From NCBI GenBank assembly GCA_038277395.1, contig CM076197.1, positions 99,164,442 through 99,228,441 on the forward strand: a stretch of DNA of 64,000 nucleotides, given 5' to 3'. Numbering within the stretch: position 1 is the stretch's first letter; each line of letters starts with the position of its first letter. This DNA comes from Dryocosmus kuriphilus (Eukaryota > Arthropoda > Insecta > Hymenoptera > Cynipidae). The notes under the pieces are model-generated. The model saw nothing but the letters and a program-made list of their open reading frames with translations. It did no database searches and was not told the origin of the DNA. Below are positions 32,460 through 45,074 of this stretch, piece by piece. The translations under genes and the position numbers were made by a program.

Positions 32460-35400
32460 TCTGCCTGGATTTTGATGTAAGGGATTTTAAGCGATTTTAA
32501 GGAATTTTAAGAAATTGTAAAGATTTTAAGAGATTTAAAGAGGCTTTAAAGGATTTTGAAGAAATTAAAAGAGATCTTAATTGATTTTTAGAGATTCAAA
32601 ATAATTTTAAGGAATTTTTAGGAATTTTAAAAGATCTTAAAAGAGTTTCAGGATTTTCGAAAGATTTCCAGTCATAACTTGAAGAAGTTCAAAGGATTTC
32701 CAAGAAACTTTAAAGATTATGTAAAAAAATAATATCGAGTGGCTATTTCACACCAACTAAGAAATGTCTTATTTAAGAACAAATTTAAAAGTTTTTTAAT
32801 TTAAATTTTCAGTGGTACCATTTCTTTTTTCTTTTAACGACATGAAACAAATCTTATGAGATTGCGAAAGATTTTAAATGATTTTAAAAAATTTCAAGGG
32901 ATTTTAAGAGACTTAAAGCAACTTAAAAGGATTTTGAAGAATTTCAAAGAAATCTTAATGAATTTTAAGAGATTTAAAGTGATTTTAAGTACTTTTGAAT
33001 GCCTTTAAAAGATTTTAAAAGAGGTTCACGATTTCCAAGAGATTTCAAGTTATTTTGAATGAACTTGAAGAATTCTAAGGGATTTCAAAGAAACTTTAAA
33101 GGGTTTTAAGAGATGTTTAGTGACTTTTGGTAGCTTTTAAGAGATTTTAAGGCATTTCAAAATATTCTAAAAGATTTTTAAAAATTTCTAATGTTTTTTT
33201 GAATTTAAAGGTATTTTGAAAAGATCTCAAAGTATCGTAATATATTTTAAAAGATTTTTTAAAATTGCAAAAGATTTCAAGCAATTTCAAGCGATGTTAA
33301 GAAGTTTCAGGGGATTTTAAAGGATTTTCATGGGTTTTAAAAGAAATTAAAAGAGCTTCAGGATTTCCAAAAGATTTCAGGTAATTTTGAATGAACTTGA
33401 AGAATTTCAAGGGATTTATGAGAAACTTTAAAGGATTTTAAGGGATTTGTGTGATTTTTGGGAGTTTTTAAGAGATCTTAAGGCACTACAAAATATGTTA
33501 AAGGAGTTTAAGTGATTTTAAATGGTGTTAAAAAGTTTGAAATGATTCTACAAATATTTTAGAGTGTTTTAATAGATTTTAAAATATTTGTAAAAATTTC
33601 AAAGGATTTCAAACGTTTTCAAGTTATTTTAAGGGATTTCAAGGAATTTTAAAAGATTCTAAAATACACTAAAGTGTTTCAAGAGATTTAAAACGATTTT
33701 AAAGAATTGAAGAGATTCTGAGAAGATTGAAAACAGTTTAAAATATTTTAAAATATTTTTAAAAATTTCAAAGAATTTCAAAAGATTTTGAATGATTGAA
33801 AATAATTTCAAAGGATTTTAAGAGATTTAAAGAGACTTTAAAGGATTCTGAAGAATTGAAAAGTGATTTTATTGGATTTTAAGAGATTTAAAATGATTTT
33901 AAATAATTTTAAAAAATGTTTACGGAAAGTAAAAGAGTTTCAAGATTTCCAAAGGATTTTAAGTCATTTTGAATAAACTTGAAGAATTTCACGGAACTTT
34001 AAAGGATTTAAAAAGATATATGTCATTTTTGGAAATTTTTAAAAGACATTAAGGCATTACAAAATATTGTAAAGGAGTTCAAGTGATTTCAAATGATTTT
34101 ACAGAATTTGAAGTGACTTTAAAAATATTTCAAATTGTTTTAATAGTTTTCAAAACATATTTAAAAGTGTGAAAGCATTTCAAACGATTTCAAGTAATTT
34201 TAAAGAATTTCAAAGAATTTTAAGCAATTTCAAAATATTTGAAAAGATTTCAAAAAATTTCTTATGTTTTTTTAGAATTCAAAGGTATTTTAAAAACATC
34301 TCGAAGTATCTTAATATATTAAATTTTTTTTAATTCCAAAGGATATCAAGAGATTTCAAGTGATTTGAAGAAGTTTCAGAGAATTTTAAAGGTTTTTAAA
34401 AGAATTTAAAAGAGTGTCAGCATTTTCAAAAGATTTCAAGTAATTTTGAATGAACTTTAAGAATTCCAAGGGATTTTCAAGAAACTTTAAAGGATTTTAA
34501 GAGATTTATATGATTTAAAAAAAAATGTGAAGAGATATTGAGGCATTGCAGAATATTTTTTGAAAAATTATAAAAAAATGTTTAAAAATAATTGTTAAGA
34601 ATTTGAAGTGATTAAAAAAATATTTCAAAGGGCTTTAATAGATTTAAAAATATTTTTAAAGATTTGAAAAGATCTCAAGCAATTTCAAGGAATTTTAAAA
34701 AGATTTAAAAGTATTTTAATAGACTTTAAATCGTTTGAAATTCTTTCAAACCTTTAAAAATGTTTTGAAATCTATTAAGCCACCTTTAAATATTTTTAAA
34801 ATCACTTCAAACTCTTAAAAATCATTTAAAACAACTTGAAGTCCTTTCGAATATTTGTTAATGCCGTAATGTCTCTTAAAAATTTCCAAAAATGACACAA
34901 ACCTTTTAAAATTCTTTAAAGTGTCTTTTAAATCCCTTTAACTTCTTCAAATTCATTTAAAATGACTTGAAATCTTTCGGAAATCCTGAAACTCTTTTAA
35001 GTTCTTTTAAAATTCCTAAAAATTACTTAGAATTATTTTAGATCTCTGAAAATCAATTAAGATCTCTTTTAAGTTTTTCAAAATCCTTTAAAGTTTCTTT
35101 AAATCTCTTAAAATCAACTGAAATTCCTTAAAATCACTTATAATCCCTTGAAAGTCCTTTGAAATTTTTAAACGTGTTTAAAAATGTATTAAAATACTTT
35201 AAAATCCTTTCAGAATGCCCTTAAATTCTTTAAGTTCATTTTAAAACTTTTGAAATACTTTAATCTATTTTAAAATCTTTTAAAATACCTTGAGATTACT
35301 TAAAATCTCTTAAAATTGTTTAAAGTAAAAACTGTTTAAAATTCTTTAAAGTGTCTTTTAAATCCCTTTAACTTCTTCAAATTCATTTAAAATGACTTGA

Positions 35401-35930
35401 AATCTTTCGGAAATCCTGAAACTCTTTTAAGTTCTTTTAAAATTCCTAAAAATTACTTAAAATTATTTTAGATCTCTGAAAATCAATTAAGATCTCTTTT
35501 AAGTTTTTCAAAATCCTTTAAAGTTTCTTTAAATCTCTTAAAATCACTTGAGATTCCTTAAAATCACTTATAATCCCTTGAAAGTCCTTTGAAATTTTTT
35601 AAAGTGTTTAAAAATTTATTAAAATACTTAAAAATCCTTTCAGAATGCCCTTAAATTCTTTATGTTCATTTTAAATCTTTTGAAATACTTTAATCTATTT
35701 TAAAATCTTTTAAAATACCTTGAGATCACTTAAAATCTCTTAAAATTGTTTAAAGTAAAAACTCTTTTAAATCCTTTGCAATTACTTAAAATCAGTTTAA
35801 ATCTCCTAAAATCCATTAAAATCTCATTGAAATTCTTCAAAATCATTTAAGTCGCTCTAAATCTCTTAAAATTCCTTAAAATCAATTAAAATCTTTCGAC
35901 ATCTCACAAAAAGCTTCTTTAAATTCATTT
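32460..35930. repeat. GATTTTAAGG-type array, mirrored about 34720
   Basis: The left half reads GATTTTAAGGAATTTTAAG and similar; the right half reads CTTAAAATCCCTTAAAATC. Specific landmarks mirror, such as GAGATATTGAGGCATTGCAG near 34530 against the complement near 34865. The unit length is close to 10-11 bp. Confidence 0.85.
34911..35760. repeat. 430-bp tandem duplication
   Basis: 34911-35330 and 35341-35760 are nearly identical in direct orientation at an exact 430-bp offset; both begin ATTCTTTAAAGTGTCTTTTA and end TTAAAATTGTTTAAAGTAAA. Only scattered single-base differences are visible, so this is much younger than the degenerate array around it. Confidence 0.93.
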
Positions 35931-36229
35931 GAAAAAAAATAAATGGCACCACTGAAAATTTAAATTTCAAAAACTTTTAAATTTGTTCATAAATAAGAAA
36001 TTTCTTCTTTAGTTTGGAGTGAAATAGTCACTCGTTTTTCCATTATCCGCCAATTGAGAAGGACTGGGCACGATTGCAAAATGGAGGAAGCGTAATCGTT
36101 TTCAATCGTGTTGAACCAATTATGAAACACAATTAAAATTGATTGAAATTTGTCTTCTATCGTTTTCAATCGATTCCAAGCGATTATTTCTAGAAGGGTG
36201 CTAAACTGGTTTGAGTTCATGCACTAAAA

Positions 36230-36890
36230 TTATCAACCTAAATTCTCCGGAACAAAATGTACTCGTATTCTAAAATAAAATCCGAAACTTGGGATGTTCC
36301 TCAAACATAATCGTAAATGTAACAGAAACCGAAACCAACGTCGGCTGAATGTCGCGTATTTACCGGTGCATAAATCAGAATTATTACGAAGCTATTAGCG
36401 TTCCGGCGTAACACTGGTACGTGTCCCTTAGTCTGGGCTATATATGCGAGCTCCGATTTCAGCCTATAGGCAATAATTAATCATATTCACGAGGTGCATA
36501 CATACCCGACTGGCACGCGGATGATCTACTTTCGAGTGAGTACCACTTACAGCTTACACCCACCTTCACGCGTGTGGAGGATGTTGTGTCAAACGCGTAG
36601 CCTATACTTAAGGGGCATAGAATATTCATCGCTCAGTAGCACGATAAGAATACTTGTTATATACAATATACACCTCCCTTATCAAACCTATGGATATCTA
36701 ATCACAATTAATGTGCATCTGGGTCAACATTAATCAAATATTTACGACATTAATTTTCTTCAGTTTATTATACACATGGAAATCTACATGAATTCCTCCC
36801 AGCAGCTGGAAAGTGTATCATAAACTTCATAAGGTGACTTCCATCTAGTTCATATTCTTTTAACAACGTCCAAACTTGAGAATTTCAACT
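36230..36890. other. Non-repetitive spacer
   Basis: Apparently single-copy sequence of mixed composition (CCGGTGCATAAATCAGAATT, GAGCTCCGATTTCAGCC). No domain-bearing frame. Possible host intergenic or intronic DNA. Confidence 0.4.
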
Positions 36891-36894
36891 TCAA

Positions 36895-39800
36895 TTTCCA
36901 CGTGAATTTCTACATGAATTTCCACGTGAATTTCTACATAAATTTCCACGTGAATTTCTACATAAATTTCCACGTGAATTTCTACATAAATTTGCACGTG
37001 AATTTCTATGTAAAGTTGGATGTGAATTTCTGCGTGAAGCTGGATGCGAATTTTCACGTCAATTTGTACGCGAATTTCCACGTAAATTTATACCTGAAGT
37101 TCCACGTGAATTTCAACGTTTTCGACGTGAATTTTCACGCAAATTCTACGTGAAGTTCTATATAAATTTCTACATGATATTCCACGTAAATTTCTGCTTG
37201 AAGTTCCACGCAGATTTATATCTGGGCATGAATTCTTACTTTCATTTCTATGCGCGAAGTTACATTTGAATAAATATTCTTCGCCAATTTATACGTGAGA
37301 TTCCACGTGAATTTCTACGTGATTTCCACACGAATTTCTGCGTGAAATTCCACGTAAACTTCTACGTGAAGTTCAACATTTTCAACATGAGTCTGCAAGC
37401 TACGTGACTTTTCACATTCTTTTATATGCGGATTTCCGCGTTAATTTATACGTGAGTTTCAATGTTTTCGACATGAATTTTCACGCAAATTTTACGTGAT
37501 GTTCTTTGTAAATTTCTACGTGATATTCCACGTAAATTCCTAAGTGAAGTTCTACGCGTATTTATAGCTGGGCTTGAATATTTACATTAATTTCTATGCG
37601 TGAAGTTACACTTGAATATCTACATGAAGTTCCTCGTGAATTTCCACGTAAATTTATACGAGAAATGCGTGAAGTTCTGTGTAAATTTCTACGTGATATT
37701 CGACGTAAATTCCTAAATGAAGTTCCACGCGAATTTATAGCTGAGAATGAATTTTTACATTGATTTATATGCTTGAAGATAGACTTGAATATCTAAATAA
37801 AGTTCCTCGTGAATTTATACGTGAAGTTCCACGTGGTATTCCACGTAAATTCCCAAGTGAAGTTCCACGCCTATTTATAGCTGGGCTTGAATATTTACAT
37901 TAATTTCTATGCGTGAAGTTAAGTTACACTTGAATATCTACATGAATTTCCACGTGAATTTCTACATAAATTTCCACGTGAATTTCTACATAAATTTGCA
38001 CGTGGATTTCTATGTAAAGTTGGATGTGAATTTCTTCGTCAAGCTGGATGCGAATCTTCATTTCAATTTGTACGTGAATTTCCACGTAAATTTATACCTG
38101 AAGTTCCACGTGAATTTCAACGTTTTTGACGTGAATTTTCACGCAAATTCTACGTGAAGTTCTATATAAATTTCTACATGATATTCCACGTAAATTCCTA
38201 CGTGAAGTTCTACGCAGATTTATATCTGGGCGTGAATTTTTACTTTCATTTCTATGCGCGAAGTTACACTTGAATAAATATTCTTCGCCAATTTATACGT
38301 GAGCTTCCACGTGAATTTCTACGTGATTTCCACACGAATTTCTGCGTGAAATTCCACGCAAACTTCTACGTAAAGTTCAACATTTTTGACGTGAATCTGC
38401 AAGCAAATTTTACGTGCCTTTTCACATTCTTTTATATGCGGATTTCCGCGTTAATTTATACGTGAATTTCAATGTTTTCGACGTGAATTTTCACACAAAT
38501 TTTACGTGATGTTCTTTGTAAATTTCTACGTGATATTCCACGTAAATTCCTAAGTGAAGTTTCACGCGTATTTATAGATGGGCTTGAATATTTACATTAA
38601 TTTCTATGCGTGATGTTACACTTGAATATCTAAATAATGTTCTTCGTTAATTTATACGTGAAGTTCCACGTGATATTCCACGTAAATTCCTAAGTGAAGT
38701 TCCACGCGAATTTATAGCTGGGCTTGAATCTTACATCAATTTCTATGCATGAAGTTATACTTGAATATCTACATGAAGTTCCTCGTGAATTTCCACGTAA
38801 ATTTATACGAAAATTTCCACGTAAATTTATACCTGATTTCCAGGTGAATTTAAAAATTTTCGACGTGTACGTTAATTCTGCGTGAAGTTCTGTATAAATT
38901 TCTACGTGATATTCGACGTAAATTCCTAAATGAAGTTCCACGCGAATTTATAGCTGAGAGTGAATTTTTACATTCATTTATATGCGTGAAATTAGACTTG
39001 AATATCTAAATAAAGTTCCTCGTGAATTTATACGTCAAGTTCCACGTGATATTCCACGTAAATTCCTAAGTGAAGTTCCATGCGTATTTATAGCTGGGCT
39101 TGAATATTTACATTAATTTCTATGCGTAAAGCTACACTTGAATATCTACATGAAGTTCCTCGTGAATTTCCACGTAAATTTATACGAGAATTTCCACGTA
39201 AATTTATACCTGATTTCCACGTGAATTAAAAAGTTTTCGACGTGTACGTGAATTCTGCGTGAAGTTCTGTGTAAATTTCTACTTGATATTCGACGTAAAT
39301 TCCTAAATGCAGTTCCACGCGAATTTATAGCTGGGAATGAATTTTTACATTCATTTATATGCGTGAAGTTAGACTTGAATATGTAAATAAAGTTCCTCGT
39401 GAATTTATACGTGAAGTTCCACGTGAATTTATACATTTTGCATGTCAATTTTTGCTTTAAGTTCCACGCGAATTTCTGCTTGGATGAGAATTTTCACATT
39501 CATTTCTATGCGAATTTCCACGTAAATTTTAACGTGAATTTCCATGTAAATGTCTACGCGAAGTTCCACAAAAAGTTGGACGTGAATTTCTACGTGAAGT
39601 TGGATGCAAATTTCCACATCAAAATTTGTATGTAGACTTCCATGCAAATTTCTACGTGAATTTCTACGTAAATTTCTACGTAAAGTTCCATCTTAATTGC
39701 CCGCAATCTTTACGTTAAGTTTCACGTAAATTTCTACGTGATGTTCCACCTAAATTTCCACGTGATGTTCTGCGTGGATTTTCACGTGAAGTTCCACGTG

Positions 39801-39990
39801 AATTTCTATTTGGACGTGTATTTTCACATTCATTTCTATGCAAATTTTCACGAAAAGCTATACTGGAATTTCCATGTAAATTTCTACATGAATTTGCAGC
39901 TGAAGTTCCACATAAGTTTCTACGCGAAGTTCCATGTAAATTTCTACGAGAAGTTCCACGTGAATTGCTACGTGAATATTTTAAAATGAG
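36895..39990. repeat. CACGTG minisatellite, 12-bp unit with ~1-kb higher order
   Basis: A 3.1-kb array of 12-bp units of the form CACGTGAATTTC / TACATAAATTTC, often alternating as 24-bp pairs. Because 12 is a multiple of 3, long frames stay open on both strands (VNFHVNFY-type repeats); these are not genes. A longer period is visible: GATGTGAATTTCTGCGTGAA at about 37019 recurs at about 38023, and TTTCATTTCTATGCGCGAAG at about 37240 recurs 1004 bp later. Another recurring block, TTGAATATTTACATTAATTT, appears near 37570, 37885, 38585 and 39095. Confidence 0.92.
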
Positions 39991-40540
39991 AACTGAATCA
40001 GTAACTCAAACTTCCATAAATGCCTCTCAAGGAAGGTGCTAACTAAATTTATTTGTTGAGGTTCGAAAATTGGAAATAATTGAAAGGGAAGTTTGCGAGC
40101 TTTTCTCCATCGTGATTTGACTCATCCTGGAGAATCCAACATAGGCAAATACTAAGTATGCATCACATACTGACGGATGAGTTAAGCTCGGATTTAAGTC
40201 TCGCGCATTAGACCGTCAATGTCATCTCCTCGAGCTCAACCCCTTCAGACTTATCGGACGCTGCAGCAGCTAACGGACCAAATGTATGTGCCGTATAGAG
40301 GGTGCAGAGACTCGTCCGTTTCAACATCCGCGGATTTCCGCGTCAGATGCCGTCCCATTAGGAAATGGCGAAAATAAGCTCAGATTCGGAAGTGTTTTGC
40401 GAATTTCCATCATACAAACCTCAGCTGCTTCATATTTTTTTCTAACTCTTTTAAACAAATAATTATTGACAAATTCGCAATAATTTTTTATTATAATTTC
40501 GAACTTTAACATTTTTTTTTCTACATTAATAAAGTATAGT
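39991..40540. other. Spacer
   Basis: Mixed-composition sequence with no recognisable gene or repeat. Confidence 0.4.
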
Positions 40541-41640
40541 AATTGATGAGCCTACTGATAAAGAAATAGAAATGGCCATAAAGAAGTTGAAAAATAACAA
40601 AGCCGCGGGCATTGACGAACTACCGTCAGAACTGATAAAAAATTTGGGCCCTCGCCTCACAAGCCAAATTTGTAAATTAATACGAGCTGTAACAATTACC
40701 GTTTTTGTTTTTGATCCGCGATGGCCTGAAACAGGGTGGTGCGCTTTCGTGCATCCTTTTCAACTTAGTTTTAGAATATGTGGTCAGAGAAGCACAAACG
40801 AATCCGTCCAGTGCTACCCTCAATGGGATAATACAAATTCTGGGATATGCGGATGATCTCGACTTACTCGGGGATGATAGAGAAACGGTAGCTAAAAATG
40901 CGGAAATCTTGATCACAAAAGCCAAGGAAAGTTTCGAAATTTGATCGTCGACAGATCAGAACAAATCAATGAAGAGGGGGATCTAATGGCCGGAAATATG
41001 AAATTTGAAAGAGTCAATGAGTTTAAATACCTCGGGACTATTATAACTAGCGACAACAACATTAAAACGGAAATCAACAGGCGGCTGCACGCTGGCAATG
41101 GGTGCTACTATGCAACAAATACATTACTAAAATCGCGATCGTTATCTAGAAACATCAAAGTAAGAATTTACAAAACGATAATAATGCCGGTCGTCATGTA
41201 CGGGTGCGAAACGTGGGCGCTGACGAAAGGAGAGGAGAACAGGTTTAGAGTATTCGAAAATAAAGTACTTCGAAAAATCTATGGTCCCAAAAGGGACGAA
41301 GAGACTGGTGAATGGAGAAAACTGCATAATGATGAACTGCATGCTCTCTACGGGTCAGTAAATATTAATAGAGTAATGAAAGCACGAAATTAAGCTGGGA
41401 CATGTTGCAAGAATGGGCAACGAAAGAACAGTGGCGCAAGTTTTGAGAGGAAAGCCGATTAGTAAGAGACCTCTAGGCAGACCGAGAAACAGATGGGAAA
41501 AGAACATAAGGGACGGTCTAAAAGAGCTAGGACATGATTATTTAAACTGGATGGAAGATGCACAGGATAGAGATACGTAGCGGTTCTGGGTAGCTGAGGC
41601 AATGAACTTCCGAGTTCGCAAAGCTACACCATAATAATAA
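40540..41640 (+). pseudogene. RTE-type LINE ORF2 fragment
   Basis: The 5' end is truncated at about 40540 (IDEPTDKEIEMAIKKLKNNK, AAGIDELPSELIKNLGPRL: RT region before the active site). After ICKLIRA near 40685 a large internal deletion joins straight to DGLKQGGALSCILFNLVLEY and LGYADDLDLLGDD (catalytic YADD) in 40705-40944. The next frame, 40941-41393, has FKYLGTIITSDNNIKTEINR, VVMYGCETWALTKGEENR and the thumb region. After a frameshift near 41395, KLGHVARMGNERTVAQVLRG and LGRPRNRWEKNIRDGLKEL end the RTE-type C-terminus. A short ATAATAATAA tail follows. Several frameshifts make it dead. Confidence 0.87.
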
Positions 41641-44150
41641 TTGTGATATTATAACATAGTATGGAAAGTATGGTAATAGCATACTTTCCAATGATCGAAA
41701 TTCCGAATCATTTCATTTCTCAATAACTTGGTCTTTGTATTACAAAATGGATTAGTTCTTAGATTTAACAGTAAGTGTATAATCTGATTTATCATTACAG
41801 TAAGAGGTATCAAAGTCTCGTGGAAGATTTTCGACGTTGTCGTATGTATACATGTAAATTACAAGGGCGGATATAAATGTCAATATGTCAGACGGTCGGC
41901 GGTTGTTTCTACCGACCGGTCAAAGTGAAATCATTAGTTTGCTTAAATCAATGCGCACGTAAATGTCCGAGTTATTTATGTTCCGCCATTACGAGGATGT
42001 CCTTCTTCTTCGTCCCCCACCCATTTTGCTCTTCAATTCTGTCTCGCGCTTCGCTTCTCTCATGCAGTAGACTTACTTTTTCATCCACTTGGAACACAAG
42101 GTGATGACCTCGTGTCACCTTTTTACCTATACCTATATAGGTACAATCCGCCAAACGAATTCCTTCGAAACTTATAGGATTTTTTGGTGTCTTGGTTATT
42201 TAATTTCAATAGTTTTTTTTATATCTACTAAACATTGGGTACAAAACATATTTGGTGAATATTTTTCAAAACATCTTGCCCCAATGTTGGGTTGATGAAG
42301 GAAGACAATGGTAACATTAAATCCATCTGAAGTTTAGTCCTCGCCCCTTGGCATTAATGTCAGTAACGGTAGCGCTACAAGATCTTCGGCGACTGCCAGA
42401 GTCTGACTTTCATTGGATCTTGATGGAAAGTGACGTGGGTAGCGGACAGTGGTTAGTTCGATCGACCGATTGGAGAATCCGCCTTGAGGTAGACGTTATT
42501 CAGTAACGGGATTGATTTGGATGGACCAGCAGAGCTCTCGTTTGGAACAGGGAATCCTTTAATTTTAAATAACACACTACTTAAACGAATCTTGACATCT
42601 CGATATGACACATCGGTCCTTTCTTGATCGACCGACCGTTCCATCTCGTCCAACTTCGATCTCATGAAGCGCTGGACCATATACCATAATCCTCTCGGTA
42701 TGCCGAAAATTCATCTATTTCAAACAGAACCTATATTTTTCGAGACTACTTTTACACATTCCTCGTCCAACACTCTTCCAGGAAATTCAAATCTGAATTC
42801 ATTATAGAATTTGTCAATCAATCACGAATCAATAATCCCCCATAATATATTCATACTTCAGAACCATGGCTAATAACAAAATGTGACCGAATAATTATGG
42901 AAATAAACTCAAGGTTTAAACATCCTTAGATGGGAATGTTGAGATTTGTGAAGGAGTTTTATTTAGTTTGGGGATAAGGTGTGAGGATCGAAGCTTCTGT
43001 AGTTAGAGGATATATCAGTGATAGGAAGGTAAGATAGTGGAGCTCGAGTCACGTACATAACAAATGATTGCAGACTGTTAGGAAGCAAAGGCGTGCGCGT
43101 GGAGAGTCAAAGAGATCTGTTGGTGGTCCAGAGCTTCGGGCATCGCATCGTTTGTCAAGTCGTCGATATGCCGATCCAGCGGCTCGATTACCATATTTTA
43201 ACGCCAGCGTTATTGGTCCCAAGACTTGCTACTGTAATCTTCAACAGCATTCTGCATTCTCGTTTGCCAAAGGCGACTCGTTAGTTGTTAGTATATTCCA
43301 TCAACATCATCTATAATCGAAGTGCCAATTCACCTACGTCATTCCCCTTAATACCTATAGAACATTAACAATCTTCAATGCCTCTGCTTTTCACCTAATG
43401 ATGTTCCATTCTTTCGATAATCGAAGAACTATTTTCTCATCTTAGAAATTCTTAATCCTTATGTTACTTTCCTTATCGAAGTAATGAATTTTGAAGTCAT
43501 GGGGAAATGAAAAGGTTTCTTTTTTGGAAAGAAGAGAATAGAGAATTTGATTGGTTTCATAAATCTGAGTGAGAATAATTCAAATGTGTGAAGGAGGAAA
43601 CACTTGTCAGCTTGACTTCCGGATATTTGTGAAAATAAGTGGAGGACGTGGGAGCAGAACTTCGATTTAGGGGATGAGTGGTCAATTTCCTTTCAGAAAC
43701 ACCGGTGACATCGACAAAACCATTTATAACAGGCGCTAATAGATCCCCTGTAAGCCGGCGTGGGTCCGTTTTACAGGTTTTCCATCAACATTCGAATACA
43801 TCAGAGACCTGCTCTGATGCCTCGACTAATGGTTCACGCTGTTGACAGTGAAAAACCCTCGCTTGTCGACCAACCCTCACACGATTAATACCTCGATTCG
43901 GGAATCGTCACGTTTGATAAATAGACTACAACTGAAAAATTTGTCGAATTTAACGCACCTACCGTTTTCAGGAATGATTGAGTTGTCACTACTATCATCT
44001 ACTAGAGAGGTTCGAATTCTTACCATTTTCAAAGAAATCCAAATGGGAGCTTTTCAAGCTCAGCGAGAATCGGAATGGAATATATTTATGTATTTTCGGA
44101 CTCAATAGATGCGTATTTTTTATATGAATACCCAGGAAATATTGTGAATA
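41641..44150. other. Mixed-composition spacer, possibly host DNA
   Basis: Largely single-copy and less AT-rich than the rest. A perfect 11-bp hairpin, TGGAAAGTATG/CATACTTTCCA, lies at 41662-41690. Frames at 42453-42680 (minus), 43068-43316 (plus) and 43842-44108 (plus) are open but without known domains or convincing splice signals. No gene is called. Confidence 0.35.
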
Positions 44151-45074
44151 ATTGAAATAGTTTTGCTTCAAATAAAAAACTTTAATTCTTTTTGTTCTCA
44201 GGAATTGTAAATATCGACACTAGGAATTATCAAACTAACTTTAAATTAAAAACAATTCAATTTTCAATGTCTACTTATAAAATGGTTTAATTTTTATGGC
44301 TTGAATTTAAAGTAAGAATTTTTTATGTTTTTCATGTTTTTACTGTTTAAGTCAGAAGGCTAAGAATCTAAAAAGGTACCTTTTCAAATATTTTCTCGAA
44401 TTGCTCAGTTTTGACAACTGTAAATCAAAATTAGGCAATTTTGCATGCCTTAAATTTAAAAAGTTTGTAATTTTAATTTTCTAAAAACCCAGAATTTAAA
44501 AAATATTTTAATTTTGAAATTGTATAATCTCAAATATTTCACACTTGTCGATTTTTTAATCTCGAGTGGCTTAAGGTTGAATTTATTTAATTTTGAAATA
44601 ATGAAAGATTTATTTAAATAGGTAAATATTATAAGACTTACAATTTGATATTCTACAATTTTAAATTATTCATATTTTAAATCATACACTTTTGGACACT
44701 GGAATTTAAAACCGATTTTCTATTAGGACTTTTATTTGATTGTTCTACAATTTTGAATACTCAAATCTAAAATATTTCAATTAAAATTTATTCAAGCTTA
44801 AACGGTTTGAGGTTGAAATTTATTAAGTTTTAGCGCTTTTCTTTAAACATTGTTAAACTAAAACTGCTTTCAGTTTGAAATTCAATTTTGAAAGCTTCAA
44901 TCTGTGGACACTGATGAACTAAAAATTCGTTCAATTTAATATTTTACTATTTTCAAACATATAAAATGGAAATTTTCTTACAATTTTTATAACTATTTAT
45001 TTGATATGGAAAGTTTTCAATTTAAAATCTTGCAAGTATGGCCTGCAATTTTCAATAAGAGTCTGTGATCTGAA
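44151..45074. other. AT-rich degenerate sequence
   Basis: Recurring AATTTAAAATTTTGAAATTT-like words without a firm period. No gene. Confidence 0.4.

Larger units (their letters stand above)
32268..36202. mobile_element. Long inverted-repeat element with phased arrays
   Basis: The ends are AGTGCCCTTCTAGAAATAAT and, as reverse complement, AGCACCCTTCTAGAAATAAT. Strong inverted similarity runs over about 160 bp (32268-32420 and 36035-36202, both with AAACGATAGAAGACAAATTT). The interior is a long palindrome of short GATTTTAAAGG-type units whose strand sense flips near 34720. No transposase and no convincing target duplication, so the boundaries rest on the inverted repeats alone. Confidence 0.65.

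Noticed and set aside
32205..36220. Matching short frames in the two inverted repeats (32205-32420 plus, 35987-36220 minus)
   Set aside because: They resemble each other only because they lie in the same inverted repeat (LLEII..W.RLKTIEDKFQS); too short and without domain.
36902..39989. VNFHVNFY-type repeat proteins
   Set aside because: Open because the satellite period is a multiple of three; frames are open on both strands.
36895..39990. CRISPR array
   Set aside because: Units are 12 bp and contiguous without unique spacers, in a eukaryotic repeat context; the same applies to the other arrays here.
42453..42680. Minus-strand 75-codon frame (MVQRFMRSKLDEMERSV)
   Set aside because: Reasonable-looking composition but no splice signals, domain or partner exon.
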